The notes under the pieces are model-generated. The model was not told the DNA's origin, did no database searches, and saw nothing but the letters and a program-made list of their open reading frames with translations. Positions 22,917 to 36,867 of a DNA stretch of 64,000 nucleotides are shown here, piece after piece. The position numbers and the translations under genes are program-made. The first letter of the stretch is position 1; each line of letters starts with the position of its first letter. The DNA comes from Xylona heveae TC161 (Eukaryota; Ascomycota; Xylonomycetes; Xylonales; Xylonaceae), in NCBI RefSeq assembly GCF_001619985.1, contig NW_017264194.1, positions 1,979,511-2,043,510 of the forward strand, in the 5' to 3' direction.

Positions 22917-25900
22917 TTAAGGTTTTGAAAGCTGCTCCTTTCGGAAGAAGAGGAAGAAGCCAGCACAGATTATGAGCTGGAAGATGAGTGCCACCCAGAA
23001 ATATGGCTGCTTAAGACCATCGGTAATGGAACCAGAGAAATCAGGGAAAACACCACCAGGGCCAATCTGATCCGGTGCTGTGGCACGGGCCAAGATGGTT
23101 GCGATAGAGCCGAGGACTTGAGCCGCAATGAGGGTGAAGGCAATATGGATACGTGTAAGGGTCTGGAGCAGAATCATACCAAAGCCGACTCCTTGGATTG
23201 CATCGAGGGTACCCAGCCAAAGCCAAATCGACCGGCCAACAAGCGCGCCGGCAACAGGTCCACCTGCCCATGGGACATATTGACCAATGTTGGAAATGCC
23301 CCATAGCATTTGGCACCAACGAGGGGCACCAAGGCCGATGGCAAAGACTGGGAGAATCCAGGAGTGGTCTTTGGAGAGTACACTGAAGAACCAGAGGAAG
23401 GCAGCCCAGGCACCGATAAAGAAGGCAGCCACAAGTACAATGATCTGCCAGGCTTTTGCATGATTACTTGACCACAGATACAACCAGTTGCGACCATATG
23501 GAGCAGAAAGCCAGTAATTCTGAAGGATGACCGTGACGAAGAACCACTATATAGTCTGTCAGGGGCCAATTCATGTGACATCAACAAGAAATAAACACGT
23601 ACCAAAATGATTCGTCGTCGGAACAAGGTCATATAGAATGACGGCACTTTTCCGGGAACTTGTCGGTAATAGTCGGGCAGGCCAACAAATAGCAACCAGC
23701 CTATAACCCACATGAAACAGGCAATAGGCACAGTGATAGCAGTCATCTTCCAAGTGATTGAAATGGGACTTGCTTCCGTGACACCCATGTCGGTAAGCTT
23801 GGTGAGATACGATCCCCAGAACCACAGCGCAACAATATAAATCTGTTGAGTGCCCTGGACAGCACAAGCTCGGAAAACCCATGATTTGACGGGAGCGCCA
23901 CCTAGAAGAGTAAGTACTTGGAGAACATGCCGCAGCGAGATGTATTCTTACCTTCGTCGCCAAAGTTCAAAGCAAAGAAAATAGATCCACTTGAAGATGC
24001 AACCGCATACATGCCAGTCCCAACATTTTGAACCCATCCACGGCCGGCTACATGGTGGACAAATGGCGCCATACCAATAAGGAAAAAGGCTGCGCCGTAG
24101 AAGAGGAACGGAATTGAAAGAACATAGACCGACTTCAATCTTCGGAAAAGAATCCACCAGATGACCGACGTTGCCAGGTATATGCTGGCGATGACATATA
24201 GCTTCTCCGCAGACTCTCCGACTTGACCTGTAAGGAGAGTAATCTGATACGAATTGGCAGCAATGATTTGTCCCTGGATTATATTAGCTGGGTAGATTTC
24301 CATTGAGCATAAGATTGCCTCACAAGTGCAATAAAGAAGGAGTACACTGGCCAATCTCCAATCCGGAATTGCAAGTATTTCTTCAATCCGGACGGCGGAA
24401 CGTAGTCTTGTCCAAGCAAGAACTCATTCTTGACCGATTCATCGTGGCTGTCACTGCTATTGTTGTGCTCTGCGTCCAGATCTTCGTTGAAGATCGAGCC
24501 TGTAGGGCTAGGTTGCCGTTTCATCCTGAAAACTGAGGGCGCAGGAGTAGAGCCTCGTCCTAGTCGTGCATCGCGGAATTTGTCGAACCATTTTTTCTCA
24601 CTTTTGACGAGATAATCCTCAATGCACATCACATCTTCAGAGTTCTTGCCATCAAGTGCTTCTAGCCTCTTTTCAAATGCTTTATAGTATTCGCCATTTG
24701 AGTCAGTGAAGAAAGGATCCACCTTTTGTAGTTTGAAGTCCTTTTTATCGCCCACCACTTCAGAAAGACTGAGTACAGATGCACTGCTAAGCCGGTTCTC
24801 TTGACGAGCAAAAGGGGACACAGGTGCGAGCAATCCATCCTCGGGGCCGAGTGAATGAGGGCCGGGGGAAACTGCACCAGGCGTACCAGGCAAGGACGGC
24901 GGTTCTTCTTCAAATTCATGATCTTGTCGAGGATATGACAATCCATGGCTGACCGGGGAGAGGCCGGGAGAGTATGCTTCACCCATCGCTCGACCAGCTT
25001 GAGCTTGCTCAGCAGTAACAGTGTACTCGTCACCATATTGAGAGATAATGTCGTCCTCTTCGCTTTCATCTTCGACTTCTGACACAGCAACCCCAATAGG
25101 ACCGCTTTTGCTGCGCCGACGCTTTTCTCGATTGTTGTGTCCCGGTCCAGATCTAATGCCAAGAGATAACTTTCGGCTCAAACCAGGGCCAGGCACCGGT
25201 GGTTGTTCCTCTGCGCCCGGACTCGGGGAGCGGAAAAAGCTGCTGGAATTCCTATGTAACCATGAAGCTCGAGGAGGGCCGACGATGCTAACGGGACGGC
25301 TAGCGACCGTAGGGAGCGTGAGCTCGCTGCCAAATTGATGATTGTATGCCATCGGAGACGGCGGTCTTGTAGAAGATCCACTTTTGGAAGCTTCCTTGTT
25401 GTGAACTCGGATGGCATTGCCCTGCAGAGTCTCAAGGTCTTCAATCCATTGCTGGACAGGGAATCGCTGCTTGGCGGACCGAGCTCTCATCATGGCTCTT
25501 GTCTCTGTCTTGGATGCCAGAGCACCTTCAATGGCTTGTTTGAATTGGTGGATCAAATGTGTAGTCGTGGTAGATTCAACTGTATACCACCAGCCAGGCA
25601 TTTGTCCCAGACCTCCAACCCTCGCACCGACACCAAGGGCTCCTTTACGGCCGAATTCAACAGCGACAAGTCCGAAAGGTTCGTCTCGAGAAGGAATAAG
25701 TGCAAATTCTGCTCCACTGAAAATGTATGGTGGAAGGGCAGTAAATTCTGGCCTGGAAAAGACTCTTCCAGGGTACAGTTCCATCATCTTGCCAAGCTTC
25801 AAGGCAGCAAACTTTCCGTAGAGATCAATGACAGGGCCAACACAGATTAGTTGAACCTTAGGGTGAGCTTCAAGAACGGCCGGGAAAACATCAGCAATAA

Positions 25901-28900
25901 GATCGACACCCTTCTGGGTGGACCAACGGCCAACAAACACAAATAGCTCGGCATTTGGATCCACATTAAGTCCTGCCCATTCTTGTGCTTGGCGCCGGAG
26001 GTCACCACGAGAGCCTTCATATTCCGGATCAATTCGGATGTCATCGCCTCGCTGCGCCTCGTTCCTATCCCATTCTGCAGTATCTGAAGGATCAGGGTTT
26101 GGAAGTTGGCCAACCTTGGTGAGCCCCCAGAAGATAGGATAACGTGCATATGATCGCTTTCCATATTTCTTTGACACTCCAACAGCGCCGAAACCCTTTT
26201 GGTGGACTCGAAGATAGCTGGCACCTGCGTGAAGCAAGTTGAAGACTTCACCAAACTGGACATATTTCTTGACAATGCTCGGGTCAAGATTATAGACAGC
26301 ACAAACTTCTGCCCGCTCTTTGTTTGAGCGCATGGGCCACAATCCTTGAAATTCTGCATTGTGAAGAGAAAGACAGCAGGGAATCGTATTCGGCAGGAGG
26401 TGCAAAGGCGCAACTGCACCGTGGTAGTCGTTGATATGGTATAAATCGATGGGGAATCGCTTGATGGTCTCCGCAATGCAGGCATTCCAAGCGGAATAGT
26501 ACACGGCACTGTCGAGATCGTCCATTCGTGGCGGGTAAGGCTCGGCCTGAGATTGCTGCCTGAAGACAGGCGCATCCAACAGGACGTAGGTGATATTATG
26601 CAACTGATGATATTGGACTTGAACCTCATAGGGTTTACCCAGGATAGTGACCACCATTGGTTCAGCCGGCGTATCAATGGGATAATCAATTCCGCCCACG
26701 CAAGGAACGACCCAGATAAGGTCCTGATGACCAAGATTCTTGCCCATGAGCTGTGCCATGACACCCAAACCACCGATTTTGATCTTAATCTTCCAATCTT
26801 CGATATCGTATTCCATTGTGGCAATCAGCACCATCCGTCTCTTCGTCGATGCACCCGCAGCGCCAACGGCGGCGGTGTCAAGAACGTTAGTCGAGCTATT
26901 CATCGCGCGACCGAGCTTCAAAAGCGGTCCCGACGCATTATCTGGCACAGCTGAGAATCCCGACCGAGCAAACTTGCGACGTAGAGCTAAGGGTATCAAC
27001 TCTCTCTTCTGACTGACACCAACTTGATTAAATTTGACTTGGTAGAAAGACTTCATGAAAGCCCAAATAGCCAACGCTCCGGTAATGACTGGCACGAACC
27101 AAAGTAGGAAAAACAAAATCATCTGATGCCATCGGTTACCGGACGGCGTTAGCGTGTATGTATAGTCGCCATCATTAACGGAGATCTTGTATGACAGATA
27201 TGGCGAAGGGGGATATTCTGAGACATTCAGGAAGTTGCCAGCAAGCGAAGATGGCGGCATCCGGTCCAGAACGCTATCACCATCCACGTCACCAAAAACC
27301 CAGGTTTGGTCCGGCTGGCCATCAGGATTCATTCCCCAAACATTGACTTGGAAAGTAGCAGGCCATTCAGTCATGAGGTTAAAGTCCCACATACCATTGC
27401 CCCGCCAAGTCATAGTATTCGGTACACCAGAATCGAAGCCGTATTGATTGAAGGCACCATGCAAGAACAGATGTGGGAATCGCTTTGGAGATTGGGCCAC
27501 AGCATCGGCATGCTGGAAGGCGTCACTGCTACCTGCCAAGCGGCTGTAATAATGGACGATGACATGGTCGCCCTTCCAAGCCTGTCGCTTCGCACCCGAC
27601 CAATGCTGAGGTTCCAGAGTTGTATTTCCGCCTTTGTATTCTGTCCAATTGGAGAAAGAGGTTCCCCAATTCAGTGAATAGCGGAACATATCAGCGCCGG
27701 CAGCTTTGTGCGACAAGTAGAGTGTACCATCAGATTCCTTGTGTAACAGAGCCTGCGTATAGTTTGCCAACGTAGGGAAAACGATTGGATTATCGTCCTG
27801 GCCGGTTCGGAAAAGAAGCCGATCGACAGCATCGGTGACATTGCCTGCCTGCGAGGTGGCATTGTTGAGTGTGACTGCATGTATACCATTTGAAACATTG
27901 ATGAGAGTACCCTTCCAGGTCCAGGTGGTAGGAATCCCACCAACATACGTCGTATTAACCGCCGAGATAGTCTGGCACTTGACGCTGTTCTTGTCCAAAG
28001 ACGGCGTTGTGTCATCCTCGGTTGACGAGTTAAAGCTTATGGAATTGGTCACTGAATCACAGTCCATCGGTGTCGAGAAATGGAATTCCACATTGATTGA
28101 TTCCTGCTTCCCTGGCGCAACAGTTGACTTCAGACGCGCGTCGTGTCCGGGAACAAATCCGGTGAGCATAGGCGGAGGTTCAACAAACTTGTCCTTGGGG
28201 ACATAGGCGCGGAATGAATAAGCCTCCATTGTGAGAGATCCATAGCAGCCATTGACCTTTTTTGATTTGGTGAATGCTAGGAGAATTGTCAGCAAATTGT
28301 GCTGCGGCGTTAATGTTTAATTCTGAGATGGGACTTACTCCAGTTCTGCGGCGAGTCAACCAGCTCAAACTCATCAAAAGGGTAAAAGAGGTTCTTGACA
28401 GTCGTGCCAGTGACGAAAGGTGCTATAAGCGCCGTATCATTGCTCTTACAATCAAAGACGTAATTGTGCGTTCTGTTCATGTTTGAATAGAGAAGCCAAA
28501 CAGACTGGTTGCCTTGACCGACATCATCGAAGTCTTGGACGCCGTCCCATATGGACCGAAGCACACTCCACATGCCTGTTTCCGTTGGTGTTCCATTACT
28601 ACCAGGGTAGTAGACGTTTTCAGTAAAGTTGGAAAGCTGTTGCAGGTAGTAACCATCATTCAACGCCGGAAAGTTGGAGCGCATGTGGTACATGCTCTTC
28701 ATGATATTGCGGATTGGGTGCGTAGGATCACGGTGATCGAGACTGACAGTTGGATCGTGACAGCCATCGGTAGCGCTGTCGACTGGGAATCGGTAGTACT
28801 GCCCAGAGCCAATTTCGTAGCATCCATGGATCTGCCATGCGCGTGCAGGAGACATTGCTTGACGGCCGAAAAGATAGTTGGAGGCGGTGTTGTCAAGGAT

Positions 28901-30790
28901 ATAGAATGCTTGTTCTTCTCCCCAAAGAACCAAAGGTATTCCAGGCATGTGCAAGGTGGTGATGAACAATCCAAGGAGCATCCTCTCCGTGCCATTTGCA
29001 ATCGCAGGCCATCGGAAAACGTCCTGATTAGTTGCACCATACATATGGCGGGGGTCGAATAATCCCGTGCTTGGGTTGACCAAATCGTTTGTGAGGAGCA
29101 TGTATTCCCACATTTCAACCCAATTAGGAGGCGTGTCATAGCCAGATTCAAGGTTACCGTCCATTCTGCGCAAAGTCAGCACTGCCCTTTCAGGGGAAAA
29201 GAAAAGAGAGGGAGATTATGTTGTAAAGTGGAGGGGGGGATAAGGCAAAGGGTTTCAGGTAAATGGAAATCAGCTAGATGGACGACTTACCCTAGGAATC
29301 GGGTGAGTGTTCTATACACCGTATAATGGAACGCAGCAGCATCCAAGGCATTTTCGCCATGATCACGGAGGAAGAATGACTCCGAGGAGTTGTTCGTCAT
29401 AGTGACCGCTGTGAGGTTGCTCGAGGGGGTCATATCAGGCTGGCGGCCACGACCCAAGTAGATGGATCCAAAGACGTTTCCACCCGTAATCTCACCGGGC
29501 ATAAAAAAGTTATGCTTTCCGTATCTGGCCGCACAGTCGCGAATATATGCATTGAATTGTGCCATGGCGTCCACCGTAACCTGGGTTGCCTTATCGAACC
29601 GATAGCCGTCAACATCGAGCATTGCAATTGCCAAGCAGGAGAAATGTTGAATCTTTTCGAGCACTTCGGGGTCCCATTCTCGGAGTCGATCTTGAACCGA
29701 AGCAAATTTTGACAATTGACGTTGCCAATCTGGAAAGACACCAAAAGCCTCGGTATCGCCAAACTGCTCGGAGTGTCAGCCAACCAGCTACCAACTTGTA
29801 CCAAGGCAGAAGAGACAGAAAGGCCCTACCTGATCAAATTCGCCATTATAGCACCCTTTCAATTGATCAGTCACATCGGATCCTACAGGGTAACCGGTCT
29901 CGAGCCAGAACCGTGGAAACTGGCAATTGTCTTGCCAGGTGTTTGAGAAGTTAAAGTCGCGGTATATCCGGTCTGTCTTCCATTCCACCTTGTGCCCTTT
30001 GAGGGTGAAGGGTGCGGTGGCGTTAAGATAGCCTTTGAAACCAATCAGGTCGCCCAGCCTAATTTACAACATTCAGTATATAACGAGACAAGATCGGTGG
30101 GCTGTTATCTAACTCACGTGCCGAAAGTATTATCCAAGATGACATACATCCCACGCTTGTGGATCTCGGCGACGGCTTGGCGCCACACATCGATGGTTCC
30201 CAAGTGATGGTCCAAAAGTGTCAAGTCCAGCGGCTAGCAGCATTCGTCAGTCTTCCTCTCTCTTGTTACGAGCTCAACCAGGAGCCAGTGCATACCGAGT
30301 ACCCGTCAGCGCCCCAAGGCTGATTGATAAATGGAGAACCGGCAATGTAGATACCCTATTCAATGGTCAGTCATTGACGAACGCTCTCGCACAATGTAGG
30401 GGCATAGATTAAGAAATAAGAGACGCGAATACTGACCTTCATCCCCATTCCGCGCAAATAGTCAAGGCTGTCCACCAAGCCAGCCAGATCTCCACCATGG
30501 CGGAGCTGGTTGCCCATAATATCGTGCTCAAAGTAGGTGCCATTGGCATCATCATTGGTTGGATCGCCATTCACGAACCTGTCAGGGAAAACGGTATAGA
30601 AAGGGAAACGCCAACTGTCAGGCGACGGCGTGTAGGAGTGGCCGGTCCATTCTCCCCAGTAATCAACAGGATTCGTCGCGGATTGATTCTGGTTCAGATT
30701 CCACGGGATCTGCTCTGAATCATAACGAAGTCCCGAGACAATCGAGGCAGTCAGTAGCACCCAGAGGCCAGCCGCAGGAAAGCCCAGCAT
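22917..30790 (-). CDS. ags: Cell-wall alpha-1,3-glucan synthase
   Basis: Ten exons (30790-30437, 30355-30296, 30233-30118, 30058-29830, 29763-29291, 29165-28339, 28276-24324, 24273-23952, 23901-23603, 23546-22917) join to 2,420 residues, the usual size of fungal Ags proteins. A signal peptide (about 1-20) is followed by an extracellular GH13 amylase-like domain with nucleophile Asp310 in DVDGYRFDK and acid/base Glu344 in MPGEITGG. After a transmembrane segment near ILFFLLWFVPVITGALAIWA comes a cytosolic GT5 glycogen-synthase-like domain with KIGGLGVMAQLMG and SRDEPFGLVAVEFG. A Ser/Pro/acidic linker leads to a multi-pass C-terminal region. The enzyme makes alpha-1,3-glucan at the plasma membrane. 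In Aspergillus some ags genes are clustered with an amylase and an alpha-1,3-glucanase; neither is adjacent here. I cannot tell which paralogue (agsA/agsB/ags1) this is. Confidence 0.97.
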
Positions 30791-33700
30791 CCTGCGAAGC
30801 CGGCCGGCGTTCGCGTGGCCGTCGGTGGAATTGACGGACTTGCCTGCGCTGAGAAGCTCAACAGATAAGAAGCCGCCACTGCGGCGAGAGGACCGTGTGC
30901 GGCTCTAGAAGTTGAGCAGCGAGGAAAGATCGAAAACCCTTTGCAAGGAGAGCCGCGATATCAAACGAATGTAGTTTTAACAGTTGACACGATTGTGGTG
31001 AGGCTCAACTCAACCGCCGATGGACATGTAAAGTGAGGGACGAAGGGGAGGAGCTGCGAGATAACCCCGTTGGAGAGGATTTTCGAAAGCAGCCCCCAGT
31101 TTGGTGGACCGGGTCGGGGGTCAAATCGCGGCAGTGCCAAAATACTGATTAGATCGAGCGAGAATTAGGCTTCCCCCTTTTAGCAAGCAGCAGTGCTAAC
31201 GGCTACGACAGAACAGGGAGAGCTCAGGGGAAAAGTGACAACCATGACGATACCAAACTCTGGTGGGTAAAGAGTGGTGTCCTGTGTAGATAACAGATCC
31301 TTGACACTGTTTACCTCCTAGGCGCGTCAGGATGGTGAAAAAGTTGACCAGCACCGCAAAAGTTCCCACCGAAGTAGATCCTTTACCCAGTGTAAGAGTG
31401 AAGATCAGCGGTATCCGGACACTTCGACTGCGGGTCATCAACCACGGTCGAAAAGACGAATCGTCTTGGCTGTCAGCCTAGGGCGGTGGGTGAAAAGACA
31501 GTGCGCGCGTGTGCCTGGACCCATATTGATCAGTACCAGCGCCTGCAGGCCTCCCAATAAGCCACTTACTCTGTACTCCGCTTTTGCTTGAAGCGATGCA
31601 AAAGCGTCAGATGTACTGTACCTTTTTCATGGTAAGAAGAGCCCCCCTTTTGGCCATTCACCACTGGTGGCAGCCTCTGCTGGAAGATAGCCCATGTACC
31701 CATTTCAAAGGTTCAGCCAATCACTGAGAGGCTGGCTTCACCTACAGCAGTGTACCAAATCACTACTGTGTGTGCGGATGAGCACAAGAACGCATGGGGG
31801 GCGAGTGTGTGGAACAAAATGTCCAGCCACAAGGTAAGTGTGTATCGAGTAGGTAGGTGGACCCTGTTTATCTCCTTACTACGGTACGCTTGCACCGCAC
31901 CAAATTGTTGGCGTGAATTGGGCCCGCTCTCATTCGGCCCCATGAGGTCTGCCATCGCTCTTCAGCCCAGTCAGACTCTGTTTATTAGAGATTCTTAGTC
32001 ATAGTCTAAAAAAAATCCATACTCACAAGTCGGTCTGCCTTGAGAAAAGTCAAACTTATTCATTTGTGCTGGTGGTAGGACGAATTGATGTAGCCGAACG
32101 AATCACCATGAAAGAGTACAGAGTAGATGGCGCGGCATCTCCTTGGACGCGACATGTCAACCACAGGTCACTCTGGGTAATTTCTTTTCTCTTTTCTTTT
32201 TTTCCCCTTCGACTCGGCCGTTCCTGACGGGGTTGACCAATCAGTTACCAGAGCCCCTTTCGCGTGCTGACGAAACAGTCACGTGATCTGGTTTTGAGTT
32301 GGTCTGGCGGCTTTTTCTTTTCTAGTTTCCCCGAGCGGACGATATGACCGAGCAGTCGAACCAATGGACCAGGCGGTCAGGGCTGTGGGAACTAAGAATC
32401 CCTCGCCTGCAGTGCCGTTCGAAGCCTTTTTGCCCATCTCAGCCAAAATAATGCCATTCTCCCCTCGTCCGTAGCGAAAAAGTTTGAGTCTTGGCACGCG
32501 ATACCGCTTAGTGGGAAAGACCGTCGGACATGAAAGTGCTCTGTATTTACACTTTCCTGTACGGCACTGCAGTACAGGGTTTACTCGTAGAACTCGCCCG
32601 CATTGTATGGAGTAGCGGGGCTCTGTCGAATGTGTTCCGTAGGCTGAAGTACCGAAGTGAAGCAATTTCACGTTAAACAATGACTCCGAGGCACGGTGCC
32701 ACAAGTGCCTCCTTTTCTTTAGGTAGTCAACAGATGAATATGCCTCCCTACGACAGGTGGACATTTGGCTTCCCCGCCTCATTCCAGGCATCATTAATTG
32801 CGAGACGTAGTGTGGAAACTAAAACCTCCTGGAATTCATACTTTAAATTAGAAGTTGCCCTGCACAATACCGAAACTTTGACGAGAGCACAAGGTGGTCG
32901 ATGCAAAGTCTAACGTAGTACTCTATAGAAACAACTTTTCAGCTCAGAAAAGGGGAAGGCCGTTCAGATTTTGAGTCTTAATGCTCAAAGTCGTAGTGCA
33001 CAGAAACTTTTCAACTATTCTGAAGATCATGTCCAATACTCGTAATACAGGGTGAAATTCATCGTCTACGTTCCCAGTCAAATTTGTCAGAGAGAAGAAA
33101 AGTGGCTCGGGAATAGGTCGGATGTTATCCGGGCATATCATACAAATTAAACTTAATATGAACTTGTTCAGGAGCACTGCTGGTTGACATAAAAGAGCAA
33201 TTCTCATGGACACGGTGGCTTAAGCAATCATGAGTTTGGTGGAGAAGCCGTTGGCTTAATATCGATTAAAACCTTGGCCCGAAATCGTGCCGATTTGTTT
33301 TCTTTAGCCACTGAGAGCAAAACCCTTTTTTAACTTACAGTAGTCTCGGGTCAGGAGAATTAATTGGACGGAGGGGAAACGAGGGGTTCCATCCTGAAAT
33401 AAGCGACGCCGACCGGACGCTACAGCGGTTGGTTTCCAAGTGATTCTACCAAAAGAAAGGGATCTCAACTCTTCTAGAATGATAATGATCATGGCAAGTT
33501 ATCCATTGCCCTCGCGCTGGTTCCCCACTCCTAAAATTGTGTTGTACAGCACTGTGGGCAGGACAGAGTCATGTCAGTTCACTCTGCTCTCATATCAGGT
33601 CGCAGTAAATGCCACGTACAGCTACCGGCCCTGAGCGCCCGAGCCATTGGTGTAACTCCAAGCGGTCCAAGCGATGCATATTCAGACGGAAATTCATAAA

Positions 33701-34396
33701 TCCATATGACAACAAAAATTACGGAATATTTCATTCGCTGCTTCCATGGACACTTCTGGCACGTGCTCACGAATCTTCCATACTGTATTCTCCGTTGATT
33801 TAGCATATTACGGAGTTAATACAAAGTGGGGTGCTTGTTTGCCACAGCAGAATCCGCTCTACCAAAAGCTTGCAGCCTCAGGGGGCGAATACGAGATGAT
33901 CCCTGACGATTGCTTCTCACGACGATTCCCTACCGACGGTTCCTGTTCCTGGTTTCTGCAGCCAAGGCGATTGCCGCAGCTGCGATAAGCGAACGGAGAT
34001 ACCAGCCCCTTTTTCTGTTGTCAACGTTGGTTGGTTGTCGACTCCGTCCTGTGCTCTTCTTCAGCACAGTGCTGTGGAGGAGCAGGACTGCAAACGAACC
34101 ATATTCCACAAAGGATGTGTACACATATTAAACTTTCCAATCGTAGACCCATGCTCTGGCTGACAAATCTCCGTGCTTGAAATTATTATTGCTAAGGCAA
34201 GTGTAAAAGGAAGTCTCATAAGAATCCACCAGTAATTCGCAATCGCCGGGAAGTAAAACCACAGACGTCAGATCCCTGCATAACCTGAAATTAAAGAAAA
34301 AAAAATTTCCCTGTTTGAATCAAATATTCCAGAACGGAAAAGCCCAACCTGCAAACCCCATCGATGCATAGAATATTCCTTGGGTGGTTCCACGCT
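30791..34396. other. Long non-coding stretch upstream of alpha-glucan synthase
   Basis: A 3.6 kb region between the synthase start and the stop of the leucine gene. Neither strand shows a convincing exon chain; the longest frame (about 32.3-32.8 kb, minus) has no recognisable domain. The first kilobase should be the synthase promoter and 5' leader. CACGTG occurs near 32.28 kb within AGTCACGTGATC, a possible bHLH-type site. The rest may contain unrecognised small genes or decayed sequence. Confidence 0.5.
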
Positions 34397-36867
34397 TTAC
34401 CACTCAAGGGGCTCGTTCTTCACCTCGCCCCGGTTCGTCTTTGGGACAGGCACAGCTTCAACTCTGACCGGACCCTTGCGACGAAGGTATCCGGTACCAT
34501 CGAGCCATGGAGTCTCAATAGTCCGCTGGCGCTCAAATTGGCGAATCTTGCTTTCATGTTGCATGGTCAAGCCAATGTCGTCAAGGCCGTTAACCAAGCA
34601 ATGCTTGCGGAACTCCTCCACATCAAAGTCGGTGAGCTTGTTGCCCTGAGCATCGTTGATGCGCTGGTTAGGAAGGTCAATCTCCAGTTCCTTGCCAGCT
34701 TCAGCTTCGGCAGCAATCTTCTTCAAAATCGATTGATCAGAAATGATGATTGGGAGCATTCCATTCTTGAAAGTGTTATTGAAGAAAATGTCTGCATAGC
34801 TTGGTGCAATTATGCATTTGATACCGAAGTCGAGAAGGGCCCACGGTGCGTGTTCTCTTGAGCTTCCACAACCAAAGTTAGGGCCAGTGACGACGAGAAT
34901 TTTACTCTGGCGGTAGGGTTCCTTGTTCAGGACAAAATCAGACTTTTCTGAACCGTCAGGATTGTAACGGAGTTCATTGAACAAGGCAGAGCCCAGTCCA
35001 GTCCGCTTAATCGTTTTCAAAAACTGCTTGGGAATGATCGCGTCGGTGTCCACGTTTGAACGATCCATAGGTGCCGCAATACCTTTTAGGGTCGTGAACT
35101 TTGGCAGGCCCGCAGATGAAATCGACGGCCCATGTTTCCCAGTTTCCTCGTCTTCGGGCATGTCAAGGATGCGATCCAGATCCGCATCAGTTTCCAGGTC
35201 CTCTTCTTCTGGAGCAATATCAATCCTAGGGGAGCCTTTAGCAGGAGTTGGGTTTTGGCTAGTCAACTTCCTGACATCAGTAAGTTTGCCAACGATAGCT
35301 GCAGCTGCCGCCATAACTGGAGAAACGAGGTGAGTACGGCCACCAGCACCTTGACGACCCTCAAAATTCCGATTAGATGTGCTAGCGCAGCGTTCTTGTG
35401 GAGATAGGATATCGGGATTCATGCCAAGGCACATCGAGCAGCCGGCTTCTCTCCATTCGAAACCGGCGTCTTCAAAGATCTTGTCCAACCCCTCAGCCTC
35501 GGCTTGGGTCTTCACAAGACCTGAACCAGGAACAACCATGGCACGCTTGATGTGGGCCGCGATCTTCCTGCCTTCCACCACCTGGGCAGCAGCCCGGAGA
35601 TCCTCAATTCGTGCATTTGTGCACGAACCAATAAAGACCTTATCCAGAACTATGTCCTGCATCGGTGTGCCAGCCGTCAAACCCATGTATTCGAGGGCTC
35701 TCTTGCAACTAAGCTTTTTCGATTCGTCGGAGAAATCGTCAGGCCCAGGTACCACACCTGTGATAGGGACCACATCCTGAGGAGAAGTACCCCAAGTAAC
35801 GGTCGGTGCGATATCCTTTGCGTCGATGAAAACGTCGACATCGTAGGCTGCTCCCTCATCAGACTTGAGGCTGGACCAGTATTTGACGGCCTTCTTCCAC
35901 TCGGGACTATCATATTTTGGCGCTAAAGGTCGGCCTTGGAGATAGTCAAAGGTGATCTGGTCAGGAGCGATCATGCCAGCGCGAGCACCAGCTTCAATTG
36001 ACATGTTGCAGATGGACATGCGAGCCTCCATGCTCAGACCGCGAATGGCAGAGCCGCAAAACTCGATAACAGCTCCGGTGCCGCCGGCGGTACCGATCAC
36101 ACCAATAGCGTGAAGAATGATGTCCTTGCTGCTAACACCTGGAGCCAGCTCGCCATCCACCTGTATCCGCATGTTCTTGCTGCGCTTTGTAATCAGGGTT
36201 TGCGTAGCGAGGACGTGTTCCACTTCACTGGTTCCAATACCAAAGGCAAGGGCACCGAATGCACCATGGGTGGATGTGTGGCTGTCGCCGCAAACAACTG
36301 TGGTGCCTGGGAGAGTGAAACCCTGTTCAGGTCCAATGATATGCACGATACCCTGACGTTTGTCTCCCAAACCAAAATATGTAAGACCAAACTCTTTGAC
36401 GTTATCCTCCAAGGTCAGACATTGTGTCCTTGAGTCGGCTTCTTGCACAAAGGTCCCAACATCTTTGAATGCTTTGCGAGAGCTTGTAGGCACATTCTAA
36501 AGCCATCCGTCAGCGGAAAAAATAGTGAAAAAAAGCCAGTCCAGTTAGATTCTTACATGATCTGTTGTGACTAAAGTGCAGTCTGGTCGTCGAACTGGTC
36601 GTTGAGCATTCCGAAGACCTTCAAACGCTTGCTGTTTCACATGTCAGGCTTGCATATTGAATTCTGGATCAAACCAAACTTACTGGAGATGTAACTTCAT
36701 GAACGAGATGACGATCTGCACACTTTTAGTAAATAATTATTGCGAATATGAGATTATCGTGAATTACCAATGTAAAGCAAAATAGTTCCATCCTCGGCCT
36801 CATTGACAATGTGATCTCGGAAGACCTTGTCATAGAGAGTCTGAGGCTTTTTCTCTGCAGACGGCAT
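34397..36867 (-). CDS. leu1: 3-isopropylmalate dehydratase (leucine biosynthesis)
   Basis: Four exons (36867-36768, 36715-36684, 36631-36557, 36496-34397) give 768 residues, typical of the fused fungal LeuC-LeuD enzyme. The large-subunit half shows [12 protein letters not shown] and the three [4Fe-4S] ligands: Cys361 in [11 protein letters not shown], and Cys422 and Cys425 in [12 protein letters not shown]. After an acidic linker comes the small-subunit swivel domain, with [14 protein letters not shown] and [15 protein letters not shown]. The enzyme isomerises 2- to 3-isopropylmalate in the leucine pathway. No presequence is visible, which fits the cytosolic location of yeast Leu1. The short second exon of 32 nt is well flanked by consensus sites. 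No Leu3-type CCG-N4-CGG box was certain upstream. Confidence 0.98.

Noticed and set aside
25847-26824. Minus-strand 325-codon frame inside the alpha-glucan synthase
   Set aside because: A shifted frame of the same strand within the large synthase exon; the synthase frame carries the GT5 motifs.
32279-32794. Minus-strand 171-codon frame upstream of the alpha-glucan synthase
   Set aside because: Has an ATG but no recognisable domain, and its composition (Arg/Tyr/Ser-rich) looks like random translation of non-coding DNA.
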